From: a virus
IMG/VR virus record: IMGVR_UViG_3300012096_000015
Location: 1-32,868 of that record
DNA length: 32,868 bases
Reading direction: 5' to 3' (one strand)
Both the position numbers and the translations under genes were made by a program. Shown here piece by piece: positions 1 through 7,047 of the stretch; the first letter of the stretch is position 1; each line of letters begins with the position of its first letter. A model generated the notes under the pieces. The model was not told where the DNA came from and searched no databases. It saw nothing but the letters and a program-made list of their open reading frames with translations.

Positions 1-1
1 G

Positions 2-1423
2 AAAAATATGGCCGGAGCCGATTTGGATGAAACACTACTCTATAACGGTGCGGACACCAAATACACGTTGCGTCTTTTCCATAATCAAGTTGACCGGCTC
101 AAAGCCGTGGGATTATATGCTGCGTATCGAGAGGCGCAAGCGCGTCAACCCACTGTTGCCTTGATGCAATCCATTGGCATTTATATCGATCAAGATCAAA
201 ACAAATTAATGCGTGATAAACTAGGAGGCGAAATTGTCGAAATTGAAAAAAGAATTAGCTCTTATAGGGAAGTTAAGGAATTCATTATCAAAAATAGATC
301 TTTTAACCCAGCGTCTTCACCTGAGGTTATCAAAGTTTTCAAAGAATATATCAAAGTCGGAAAACAAATCCTCAACAAAGAAGGAAAAGAAGGAGTTGAC
401 AAAGGGGTCCTCTCAAAAATCAAACACCCCCTTGCCAAAGACATCGAAGCGTTCAGGAACCGGAGCAAACTGAAATCAACCTACGTTGATGAATTTTCAC
501 TTGGTAAGGGCAAGCTAATATGGCCTGATGGCAAAATCCATCCATCCTTCAATACCACCTTTGCTGAAACTGGTCGCACCTCGTCAGATGAACCCAATCA
601 GCAAAATTGGCCCAAACGTCATGATGAATGGGTGCGCAAGCAAATAGTGGCAGCCAAAGGTCATGTTCTTGTAGCTTTTGATTATGGACAATTGGAGGGT
701 TGCACCGGAGCCATGTGCTCGAAGGATAAGACCTTTGTCAAGGCACTATGGGAAGATTATGACATGCACATGGAATGGGCGCAACGCGCTGCCTTCCTGC
801 ATCCCGCCTATATCGGTGGCAAACACATGCTCACTGATAAAGCTACCATGAAGAAATTCAGAAGCATTGTCAAAAACAAGCTGGTGTTCCCAGCCTTCTT
901 TGGTGCAGGTGAAGATTCAATAGCAGGCTATCTGACAAACGAGACTGGAGTAGAATCACCCAAACCAATCATCAAACAACTGTTCACAGAATTCTGGAAA
1001 TACTTCAACGGTGTTCACACTTGGCAAAAAAGGCTCGTCAATGACTATTATGAAAACGGTTATGTCGAAAGTCCAACAGGCAGAAGACATCATTACCCGC
1101 TTAGCAGACCACAGGCTATCAATTACCCTATTCAGTCTGTTGCTTGTGATATTGTTTGTCGCGCTATGTGTAAGTTATCTATTCTTGCTGCTGACATAAA
1201 TACTTGGCATCTCCATCCCATCATGAACATTCATGATGACCTGACATTCGCTATCCCCGATGATCCTGAAATATTGGAAGAAGCAATTGAGATCATATAC
1301 CGGGTGATGTTAGACCCGGGATATGACTTCATCAATGTACCCTTGTCTGTCAGTTGCTCTATAGGTAATAACTGGCTTGAAATGGATGAAATTGGGAAGT
1401 TCTACTCAAACAAAGATCTATGA
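2..1423 (+). CDS. DNA polymerase I family (family A), C-terminal part
   Basis: Replicative DNA polymerase of the phage; the 5' end is cut by the window edge, because the frame is open up to base 2 and the first residues already look like the last 3'-5' exonuclease motif (YNGADTKYTLRLF, about residues 12-24 counted from the ATG at 8). Polymerase motifs follow in order: motif A VAFDYGQLEG with Asp225, motif B with Arg285 (RSIVK, then FPAFFGAG), and motif C with HDD at 409-411 (usually HDE). Motif B carries the KN..FP..FG form that I recall from phage polymerases rather than the RxxxKxxxFGxxYG of E. coli Pol I. The gene heads an overlapping replication operon; its stop overlaps the next start (ATGA at 1420-1423). 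The ATG at 8 is probably internal. The family assignment is firm; the true length is unknown. Confidence 0.93.
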   Translation, partial: KNMAGADLDETLLYNGADTKYTLRLFHNQVDRLKAVGLYAAYREAQARQPTVALMQSIGIYIDQDQNKLMRDKLGGEIVEIEKRISSYREVKEFIIKNRSFNPASSPEVIKVFKEYIKVGKQILNKEGKEGVDKGVLSKIKHPLAKDIEAFRNRSKLKSTYVDEFSLGKGKLIWPDGKIHPSFNTTFAETGRTSSDEPNQQNWPKRHDEWVRKQIVAAKGHVLVAFDYGQLEGCTGAMCSKDKTFVKALWEDYDMHMEWAQRAAFLHPAYIGGKHMLTDKATMKKFRSIVKNKLVFPAFFGAGEDSIAGYLTNETGVESPKPIIKQLFTEFWKYFNGVHTWQKRLVNDYYENGYVESPTGRRHHYPLSRPQAINYPIQSVACDIVCRAMCKLSILAADINTWHLHPIMNIHDDLTFAIPDDPEILEEAIEIIYRVMLDPGYDFINVPLSVSCSIGNNWLEMDEIGKFYSNKDL

Positions 1424-1644
1424 ACATGTGTGAGAAGTGTGACAAATACCTAAAATTCAGCCGTGAACAAGTTTGGTTCCATTGCGGCTTCTGTGGCAAG
1501 AGGTTGATGACCGAATGGGTACCGAAATATTGGGGCGGAGGTTTGCTGCATGGCGATTACGTATTATTGGGAGACATAGTCTTTCATGATCGCCATCGTG
1601 GCGATTGTGCAGACTTTTACCTGAGCCCCTTGAATGATCGATGA
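1420..1644 (+). CDS. Small zinc-ribbon protein
   Basis: A 74-residue protein with two CxxC knuckles near the N-terminus (CEKC at 4-7 and CGFC at 22-25), the pattern of a small zinc ribbon. Its start overlaps the polymerase stop (ATGA) and its end overlaps the J-domain gene, so it is translated as part of the replication operon. No catalytic motif is visible and I do not recognise the family. It could be a nucleic-acid or protein-binding accessory factor, but that rests only on the fold guess and the neighbours. Confidence 0.75.
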   Translation: MNMCEKCDKYLKFSREQVWFHCGFCGKRLMTEWVPKYWGGGLLHGDYVLLGDIVFHDRHRGDCADFYLSPLNDR

Positions 1645-2257
1645 TCCCTATAAAGTTCTTGGTCTTAAAAAAGACGCAACCGAAGCAGAAATCAATGCTG
1701 CCTACAGGGCAGTGGCACGCACTGCCCATCCTGATGGTGGCGGTACGGTTGAGGAATTCGATGATATCAAACAAGCTCACTTGATCCTGCTTGATCCTGA
1801 AAAGCGCCGCAAATTTGACAAAGATGGTATTGTTGATGACAATAACCCCAACAATATCACATCTGTTGCCATGCAACGTATCACTATGTTTCTTATACAA
1901 ACTATTCAAGCCACGATGCTGCAACCAGCATTAAATCTTAATCAATTTGACCTTATCAAAGGAGCCAATACTTTTTTTGATCAAGAAATCCAAAAATGTC
2001 ATAAACAAATCAATGAAACAGATAATCAAATCAGTCAATTTGAAAAAGTCCTTAAAAGGCTGAAAACCAAACGTGATAAAGATGTGATCAAGATCATGCT
2101 TGATCATCATATGTCAAAATTAAAAAATCATATTTTGAGTCAACGAAAAGAAATCTCAATTTATGATAAAGCCAAGCTGATCATCAAGGATTACACCTTT
2201 GAACAAGAAAATGAAGGTGTTTCTATTCAAACCCTGTTAAGGGGATTTTACAGGTGA
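1634..2257 (+). CDS. J-domain (DnaJ-like) co-chaperone
   Basis: Residues 1-65 form a J domain: DPYKVLGL at the start, helix II, the diagnostic HPD tripeptide in TAHPDGGG at about 32-34, and a closing helix containing DPEKRRKFD. The remaining 140 residues lack the Gly/Phe, zinc and substrate-binding regions of full DnaJ; they are charged, rich in Lys, Asp, Gln and Ile, and probably helical or coiled coil. J domains stimulate the ATPase of Hsp70/DnaK, so this protein probably directs host DnaK to a phage target. It sits between a zinc-ribbon gene and the clamp loader and overlaps both, which suggests a replisome assembly or remodelling role, by analogy with DnaJ/DnaK in lambda replication. The target is unknown. 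Confidence 0.85.
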   Translation: MIDDPYKVLGLKKDATEAEINAAYRAVARTAHPDGGGTVEEFDDIKQAHLILLDPEKRRKFDKDGIVDDNNPNNITSVAMQRITMFLIQTIQATMLQPALNLNQFDLIKGANTFFDQEIQKCHKQINETDNQISQFEKVLKRLKTKRDKDVIKIMLDHHMSKLKNHILSQRKEISIYDKAKLIIKDYTFEQENEGVSIQTLLRGFYR

Positions 2258-3192
2258 GCTTGCATACCCTTTACCGCCCTGAAACGTTTGATGACGTCTT
2301 GGGGCAAGCTACGGCTATCCGATCACTTAAAAAAGTGATCAAGGATGGACGAGCCCATACATTTTTGTTCGTGGGGCCAGCTGGTACTGGCAAAACCACC
2401 CTAGCTCGTATCTTAGCCAATGCCGTGGCCGGTAAAGGCATTGCCAATCTCATTGAGTATGACGGTGCTTCGAAATCTGGAGCTGATGATATCAGGGCAT
2501 TAGTCACATCGCTGATGTATAAAGCGATAGGTGAAAGCTCGGTTAAATTTGTGATTTTGGATGAATGCCAAAAACTTTCATCGGCTGCATGGACCGTGTT
2601 GTTAAAACCAACCGAGGAACCTCCTGCGCACGTCTATTATGCTTTCTGCACCACCGAGATAGCCAAGATACCCAAAGCTATCCAAACCCGTTTTTTGCGC
2701 TATGATTTAAAACCACTCAAAGAAGAACTTATTCTTGAATTACTTATCAAGGTGGTAGATGCAGAAAAGTTTGATACAAGTGATGACATATTGGAAGCAA
2801 TTGCTGAGAATTGCAGCGGTAGCCCCCGACAAGCGCTTATATATCTTGAAGAATGTCTCTCATGCAAAACACTTGCTGAGGCACGCGCGATTATGCGGGA
2901 TGCTGGGCAGAGCAAGGAGATCATCGATCTTGCGCGTTGGCTTGTTGCAGGAAAAGCCCTTTCATGGGCTGAAGTCACCAGATACGTGAAAGCCCTTGAA
3001 GGACAAGAAGCGGAAAGCTGCCGCATCATGCTATCCAACTACTTTGCCACCGCACTGCTAGGAACAAAAAATGACAAAGTAGCGGTACGGCTTTTAAGTT
3101 TGATCGAAGCATTTAAAACCCCATACTACAGCTCTGACAAACTCGCCCCCCTTCTTTATTCAATAGGTCTAGCCTTAAACTTGGATAGTTAA
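2254..3192 (+). CDS. AAA+ clamp-loader subunit (RFC/DnaX/gp44-like)
   Basis: A 312-residue AAA+ ATPase starting with GTG in a GTGA overlap with the J-domain gene. Clamp-loader features run in order: RPETFDDVLGQ at 9-18, Walker A GPAGTGKTT at 41-49, Walker B FVILDE at 99-104, a TEEPP segment and sensor 1 (FCTT) at about 120-134, the arginine-finger region PKAIQTRF at 140-147 in place of the usual SRC, and sensor 2 (SGSPRQAL). The length matches a T4 gp44 or RFC small subunit. Such proteins open a sliding clamp and load it at primer ends. No clamp or gp62-like partner is visible here, so the phage either encodes these elsewhere or uses the host clamp. Confidence 0.9.
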   Translation: MSLHTLYRPETFDDVLGQATAIRSLKKVIKDGRAHTFLFVGPAGTGKTTLARILANAVAGKGIANLIEYDGASKSGADDIRALVTSLMYKAIGESSVKFVILDECQKLSSAAWTVLLKPTEEPPAHVYYAFCTTEIAKIPKAIQTRFLRYDLKPLKEELILELLIKVVDAEKFDTSDDILEAIAENCSGSPRQALIYLEECLSCKTLAEARAIMRDAGQSKEIIDLARWLVAGKALSWAEVTRYVKALEGQEAESCRIMLSNYFATALLGTKNDKVAVRLLSLIEAFKTPYYSSDKLAPLLYSIGLALNLDS

Positions 3193-3193
3193 A

Positions 3194-3349
3194 ATGGACC
3201 TCTACAAATATCTACTCACCGACCGTCAATGGAAACGTGATCATCGCATTGCTCATGCAAAAGCAATGCTCAAACAAGCTGAAACTCGCAGTGAACGTGA
3301 GTTTTGGCGTGATGTCATCGAAGCCAATGTGGAGAACTTAAATGGCTGA
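3194..3349 (+). CDS. Small basic hypothetical protein (51 aa)
   Basis: An ATG two bases after the clamp-loader stop opens a 51-residue frame that ends inside the next gene (TGA at 3347-3349, next ATG at 3342). The peptide is highly charged, with many Arg, Lys, Glu and His (for example KAMLKQAETRSEREFW), and is probably a single long helix. The tight packing between two real genes is the main evidence that it is translated. I do not recognise a family and infer no function. Confidence 0.6.
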   Translation: MDLYKYLLTDRQWKRDHRIAHAKAMLKQAETRSEREFWRDVIEANVENLNG

Positions 3350-3515
3350 ACCATACAGAAAGCCCTTTATGAGCACTTGTGAAAAATGCGGGTACATAGA
3401 TGATTTGCGGCCTTACGGCCCCAATAGTGAAAACATCTGTTTTAGCTGTGCCATGAAAAATGCACACGTATCTTATCAACGTATGCAGGAACTGCTTAAA
3501 GGAGGTCAATCTTGA
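3342..3515 (+). CDS. Small zinc-finger protein (57 aa)
   Basis: A 57-residue frame with two CxxC pairs, CEKC at 13-16 and CFSC at 33-36, spaced as in a small zinc ribbon. It overlaps the previous gene by 8 bases and the next by 4, and its last codons contain the strong Shine-Dalgarno of the next gene, typical of translational coupling. It is the second of four short CxxC proteins in this operon. The zinc-binding inference is from the cysteines only; the role is unknown. Confidence 0.65.
   Translation: MAEPYRKPFMSTCEKCGYIDDLRPYGPNSENICFSCAMKNAHVSYQRMQELLKGGQS
3498..3506 (+). promoter_or_regulatory. Strong Shine-Dalgarno for a TTG start
   Basis: AAAGGAGGT lies five bases before a TTG at 3512-3514. 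This near-perfect anti-16S match decides the start of the following gene, which otherwise has no ATG near its 5' end. Confidence 0.8.
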
Positions 3516-3772
3516 AAATCGTCAAAATCAAAGGGGTGCTTATCCTCGATAAACTGACCGATTCGTATGTCCTACATGGTGACAATGAAAAAACACCAGC
3601 ACAAATGTTCAAGCTTCTCACAGACGGTCAAACCCCACTATGGAATTTTGATCCTTCTGGAGATGCCACTCATATGGTTGAGTTTGAAGTAACAGTCCCC
3701 GAACTGGAGTCAGAAACTACAACAACTAAACCATACTACTCTAACGATCCTGAGTGCATTCCAGGAAATTAA
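3512..3772 (+). CDS. Hypothetical protein (86 aa), TTG start
   Basis: An 86-residue protein beginning with TTG, chosen because AAAGGAGGT stands five bases upstream and the frame overlaps the preceding stop (TTGA). The N-terminus alternates hydrophobic and charged residues (KIVKIKGVLIL), suggesting a beta strand. The C-terminus is acidic and Thr-rich. No motif is recognised. It is part of the replication operon and shares TAATG with the next gene. Confidence 0.7.
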   Translation: MKIVKIKGVLILDKLTDSYVLHGDNEKTPAQMFKLLTDGQTPLWNFDPSGDATHMVEFEVTVPELESETTTTKPYYSNDPECIPGN

Positions 3773-4260
3773 TGATCCCATTAGCTGACCTTAAACTGCA
3801 TCTCGCTATTGATAAATCTATGCTTGATGATGAAGTTGTCAGGCAACCTGTCCTGTTCTATAACATCAGTGAAATATTAACCGATGCCATTGCCATGCGT
3901 GATGGAGCCAAGGAAGAGCTTGCAACTGTAGATGCTGAAATGGATAATGTTTGGCGCAACAAACTGACCAAGACCCATGATAAAGTCACCGAAAAAATGG
4001 TTCAAAACTGGGTGCAAAGCAGTTCTGAACATAAAAGAGCTTTTCAAGCGTATTTAAAAGCCAAGACTTACGCCGATAAACTTCTTGCCCTCAAAGAAGC
4101 ATTTCAACAGCGCAGCTATATGCTGCGTGATCTTGTTTCTTTGTATTCAGCCAATTATTATGAAACTTCGTCCATTAAACCCACCCAAACCATGGAAGCT
4201 TCTCACTACAACGCAAACCGCGCTCGTATGTCTAATGCAAGAGAAGCTAGAGGTAAATAA
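3772..4260 (+). CDS. Hypothetical helical protein (162 aa)
   Basis: The start is placed at the ATG of the TAATG overlap at 3770-3774, with AGGAA upstream, rather than at an in-frame ATG 18 bases earlier that would overlap the previous gene. The 162-residue protein is rich in Lys, Glu and Ala and is probably mostly helical, with a long central region (about 45-125) that could be coiled coil. No catalytic signature is visible. It precedes a small membrane protein and the single-strand DNA-binding protein, so a DNA-replication accessory role is possible but unproven. Confidence 0.7.
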   Translation: MIPLADLKLHLAIDKSMLDDEVVRQPVLFYNISEILTDAIAMRDGAKEELATVDAEMDNVWRNKLTKTHDKVTEKMVQNWVQSSSEHKRAFQAYLKAKTYADKLLALKEAFQQRSYMLRDLVSLYSANYYETSSIKPTQTMEASHYNANRARMSNAREARGK

Positions 4261-4403
4261 TGGATGGCGTGACATTTCTATATTTGATTGCCTTCGCCGG
4301 ATTCATCATTTACCTGCTAGGTCACTCATTTATAGCTTCCTTCTTCAAGCATAAGGAGGAACTGATCAAACGTACAACCCGCTATGTGAAAGGTGAGTGG
4401 TAA
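4260..4403 (+). CDS. Small single-span membrane protein (47 aa)
   Basis: A 47-residue frame joined to both neighbours by TAATG overlaps. Residues 5-29 (FLYLIAFAGFIIYLLG and onwards) form one hydrophobic span, followed by a basic tail (KHKEELIKRTTRYVKGEW), so the C-terminus is predicted to be cytoplasmic. Such small proteins in phage early operons often act on the host membrane, but nothing here shows a specific role. Confidence 0.65.
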   Translation: MDGVTFLYLIAFAGFIIYLLGHSFIASFFKHKEELIKRTTRYVKGEW

Positions 4404-5479
4404 TGGCTAAGAAGGAAGAGCGTGGCTTCAGGTACCAGAAGCGTGACAAAGAAACACTAAAAGAACGGGCTAATATGAAAGGTGGCAACTATGACACCTT
4501 CGTCAAGCCAAAGTTCAAACAGTGGAAACCAAAAGAGGGAAAAAACCTTATCCGGATACTTCCACCAACATGGAAAGGTGCCCGTCACTACGGGTACGAC
4601 ATCTATGTCAATTTCAATATTGGAGCTGATAACCAATCCTACCTCTCACTGAGCAAACACGAGCAAGGGTCTGATCCATTGGCTGAAGCCCGACGTGAGG
4701 CTCAAAGTGAAGGCGATAAAGTACTTGCCAAGGCACTCAACCCATCCCGGCGTATCCTGTATTGGATGATTGATCGAAATGATGAAGAGGAAGGCCCGTT
4801 GCTTTGGGCTGCACCATTCACCTTTGACAAATCATTGGCCAATCTTTGTATTGATGAAGATACCAGAGATGTAATCTTCATTGATGGCATGGCTGATGGT
4901 CATGACGTGCGTTTCTACCGCGAAGGTACCGGACTTAACACCACCTATGACCCAAGCAAGATGAAAGTGCTTAAGGCCTCAAACATTCATGAGGATGAAG
5001 GGTTAGAACAGGAATGGCTTGATTTCATCAATGCCAATCCTATCCCTGATACATTAAATTTCTACGACTATGATCATATCAAAGCTACCTTTGATGGTCA
5101 GGCTGGGCGTCAAGATGGTGATGAAGATGAAAAGCCGGTATCACCTCGTAAACGTGGCTCTATTGAAGAAACAACTAAAGGACGAACTCGTTCCCGCCCT
5201 GAGCCTGAGCCTGAGCCTGAGGTTGAAGATGAACCTGAAGTAACACCACGACCACGTGGCCCGCGTCGTGACCCTGATGATGATGAATTAGAAGATTCAA
5301 AGCCACGCAGTCGTTCTAGGGCTCGGTCTGAACCTGAACCTGAACCTGAACCTGATGAAGATGAAGACCCCCCTTCGACCCGCCGTACCACAAGGTCAAA
5401 CGCTGATGACGAGGAGGAAGGTAACGGCAGCCTCCGTGATCGCATAGCGAGGCGTCGCAGTCGCAGCACAGAGGACTGA
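4403..5479 (+). CDS. gp32-like single-stranded DNA-binding protein
   Basis: A 358-residue protein that starts at the ATG of a TAATG overlap, with AAGGTGAG seven bases upstream. The layout is that of T4 gp32-type proteins: a basic N-terminus, an OB-like core (KEGKNLIRILPP, then YDIYVNFN and RRILYWMIDR) and an acidic C-terminal tail. The Cys/His zinc site of T4 gp32 is not evident; the matching segment reads SLSKHEQGSDP. Residues from about 245 are low complexity, alternating PEPEPEPE blocks, Asp/Glu runs and Arg-Ser clusters. These proteins coat single-stranded DNA during replication and recombination and recruit partners through the tail, which fits its place just before the recombinase. Good confidence in the family, moderate in details. 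Confidence 0.8.
   Translation: MAKKEERGFRYQKRDKETLKERANMKGGNYDTFVKPKFKQWKPKEGKNLIRILPPTWKGARHYGYDIYVNFNIGADNQSYLSLSKHEQGSDPLAEARREAQSEGDKVLAKALNPSRRILYWMIDRNDEEEGPLLWAAPFTFDKSLANLCIDEDTRDVIFIDGMADGHDVRFYREGTGLNTTYDPSKMKVLKASNIHEDEGLEQEWLDFINANPIPDTLNFYDYDHIKATFDGQAGRQDGDEDEKPVSPRKRGSIEETTKGRTRSRPEPEPEPEVEDEPEVTPRPRGPRRDPDDDELEDSKPRSRSRARSEPEPEPEPDEDEDPPSTRRTTRSNADDEEEGNGSLRDRIARRRSRSTED
5198..5221 (+). repeat. Hexamer tandem repeat (CCTGAG x4)
   Basis: Four perfect tandem copies of CCTGAG encode a Pro-Glu run in the tail of the single-strand DNA-binding protein. An in-frame hexamer can gain or lose copies by slippage without breaking the frame. Confidence 0.85.
5328..5351 (+). repeat. Hexamer tandem repeat (CTGAAC x4)
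   Basis: Four perfect tandem copies of CTGAAC encode a second Pro-Glu run, using different codons from the CCTGAG block upstream. The different codons suggest two separate expansions that converged on the same dipeptide rather than one duplication. Confidence 0.8.
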
Positions 5480-5483
5480 TGAA

Positions 5484-5633
5484 ATGCTGAGGCGGGCGGG
5501 TAAAGACATTTGCCCGCCCATGAATGATTCGATACCATATACCCGCTGGGAACATGAACGACAGATTATCAACCGGGCAGGTTATCGAACTTGGTTCGTG
5601 CTATTGAAGGATAGGCATGCCAAAAGCCATTAA
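5484..5633 (+). CDS. Small hypothetical protein (49 aa)
   Basis: An ATG five bases after the preceding stop, with AGAGGA at 5470-5475 as a possible ribosome site, opens a 49-residue basic frame (YTRWEHERQIINRAGYR) that overlaps the next gene by 17 bases. A strong hairpin lies across codons 4-12, and a second in-frame ATG (5520) stands right at its foot and would give 37 residues. Either start is possible. No family is recognised. Support is positional only. Confidence 0.45.
   Translation: MLRRAGKDICPPMNDSIPYTRWEHERQIINRAGYRTWFVLLKDRHAKSH
5494..5519 (+). other. 11-bp RNA hairpin after the ssb gene
   Basis: In the plus-strand RNA, 5494-5504 pairs with 5509-5519 (ten Watson-Crick pairs, one G-U) around a GACA loop. 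The base of the stem is all G-C. No T tract follows, so it does not look like a normal intrinsic terminator. It could stabilise or delimit the ssb message, or control the downstream ATG at 5520. Confidence 0.7.
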
Positions 5634-5898
5634 TGGACACTCTCAAAAACCTACCACTGAGCAAGAAGTTGATTATGCTTTAAGTGTAAAAATGCTAGGT
5701 GATATCCGTGACTTTTGGATGGAACAAGCTACTAGCTCCACAATCGATCAAGCAAAATTATACCGTCTTGGTGTAATAGCCTTTTCCCAATGGGCATCTA
5801 TCTTAGGGGTGGATATTGGGATGAATGTTGAACAATTCACCAATGTATGTCGTGCTAACTTTCAGGCAGCCTATGACAAATCCCCCAAATTCGGTTAA
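5617..5898 (+). CDS. Hypothetical protein (93 aa)
   Basis: A 93-residue protein with AAGGAT five bases before its ATG. It is predicted mostly helical, with amphipathic stretches (KMLGDIRDFWMEQA, YRLGVIAFSQWASILG). No catalytic or metal-binding motif is visible and I do not recognise a family. It lies between the single-strand DNA-binding protein and recombinase genes in the same operon. Confidence 0.75.
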   Translation: MPKAINGHSQKPTTEQEVDYALSVKMLGDIRDFWMEQATSSTIDQAKLYRLGVIAFSQWASILGVDIGMNVEQFTNVCRANFQAAYDKSPKFG

Positions 5899-5899
5899 A

Positions 5900-6058
5900 A
5901 TGACAATAACTAAATGGAGTTGTGTAAACCCTGAGAAATTTCCTTGTGATGCCCCTCAAGGATGTGGTGGAGCCTTCTGTTGGAAAGCATTTGGATTTGA
6001 TAAAGAACCAGAAACCCCAACGGAATTTGTATGGCCAAGAGAACACGAACCCAAATAG
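5900..6058 (+). CDS. Small cysteine-rich protein (52 aa)
   Basis: The start is placed at the ATG one base after the previous stop; a longer in-frame version would overlap the upstream gene by 74 bases. The 52-residue product has four cysteines at 8, 16, 22 and 27 (SCVNPEKFPCDAPQGCGGAFC region), a possible zinc knuckle or disulfide-like cluster. No clear Shine-Dalgarno precedes it, so translation is probably coupled. Its end overlaps the recombinase start by 28 bases. Function unknown. Confidence 0.55.
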   Translation: MTITKWSCVNPEKFPCDAPQGCGGAFCWKAFGFDKEPETPTEFVWPREHEPK

Positions 6059-7047
6059 CAAAGTCTAAAAATTCGTACTTCACGGATGAAAAAGCCAACA
6101 TTAAATTTGTCAGTACCGGCTGCACGCTATTGGATTGTGCACTTGGAGGCGGGATTGCAGTAGGCCGTACCGCTAATGTCGTAGGTGACAAAAGTACCGC
6201 CAAGACCGGTACTGCTACTGAAGTCATGATCAATTTTGCACAAGAATACCCTTCAGGTAAAATAGCCTATCGGGAGACTGAAGCAGCGTGGGATGACAAT
6301 TACGCTGAAGCCATGGGGCTTCCTCTTTACAGGATTGACTTTGGCAACCGTGAAAGCCCAATCATCACGGTAGAAGACTTTTACATTGATTTTGAAAAGT
6401 TTTGTGATGCTCAAAAAGGGGAGCCGGGGCTTTACATACTTGATTCCTTTGATGGCCTATCAGATGATGCTGAAATGGCGCGTGATATAGATAAAGGTTC
6501 ATTTGGGGCTGCCAAAGCCAAGAAAATGAGTGAGATGTTTCGTAAACTTACACGCAAACAGGAACAATCAAATGTACTACTGTTTATGGTATCCCAAATA
6601 CGAGACAATATTGGTGCCCTTTTTGGTGAAAAGCATAAGCGCAGCGGTGGGAAAGCCTTGGACTTTTACGCCAGTCAGGTGTTCTGGCTTGCTCATATCA
6701 AGATACTAAAACGCACCATCAACAAGGTTGAACGTCCTTATGGCATTGAAATTCTAGCCAAGGTCAAGAAAAACAAGGTAGGCATGCCGTTCCGAGAAGC
6801 ACAATTCACCTTTGAGTTCGGCTTTGGCATCAATGATCTTCTAGCCAGTGTAACTTGGCTCAATGAGGTAGATAGGTTAGATGCTCTTGATCTGAAAAAG
6901 GGTGAATTTAAAGAATACGTGAAAGAAATCGCAAGTATGCCGACTGATGAATACAAGCTGGAACGTGCACGTGCTACGGTAGCTGTCAAACAGGTGTGGG
7001 CTGAGATAGAAACCACTTTCCTTCCCAAAAGGCAGAAGTACACATGA
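6031..7047 (+). CDS. RecA/UvsX-type recombinase
   Basis: A 338-residue recombinase core. Matching RecA order are an N-terminal strand leading to the P-loop (GDKSTAKTG, 52-60), the catalytic-glutamate region RETEAAWDDNYAEAMG (81-96), Walker B LYILDSFDGL (134-143), the very RecA-like stretch MSEMFRKLTRKQEQSNVLLF, then SQIRDNIG, and loop L2 (SGGKALDFYAS). The RecA C-terminal domain is short or absent. It forms filaments on single-stranded DNA and drives strand exchange, with the gp32-like protein and gp46/47 exonuclease as natural partners. The P-loop has Ala where GKT normally has Gly; T4 UvsX, as I recall, is also irregular there. The stop overlaps the next ATG (ATGA). Confidence 0.92.
   Translation: MAKRTRTQIAKSKNSYFTDEKANIKFVSTGCTLLDCALGGGIAVGRTANVVGDKSTAKTGTATEVMINFAQEYPSGKIAYRETEAAWDDNYAEAMGLPLYRIDFGNRESPIITVEDFYIDFEKFCDAQKGEPGLYILDSFDGLSDDAEMARDIDKGSFGAAKAKKMSEMFRKLTRKQEQSNVLLFMVSQIRDNIGALFGEKHKRSGGKALDFYASQVFWLAHIKILKRTINKVERPYGIEILAKVKKNKVGMPFREAQFTFEFGFGINDLLASVTWLNEVDRLDALDLKKGEFKEYVKEIASMPTDEYKLERARATVAVKQVWAEIETTFLPKRQKYT

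Noticed and set aside
1457-1924. 155-codon minus-strand frame opposite the zinc-ribbon and J-domain genes
   Set aside because: It lies fully opposite two overlapping genes with recognisable motifs, its translation shows no domain, and it has no operon partner on that strand.
5110-5538. Minus-strand frame rich in Ser/Gly opposite the SSB tail
   Set aside because: It is the mirror of the hexamer and RS/PE repeats; the low-complexity sequence keeps several frames open by chance.
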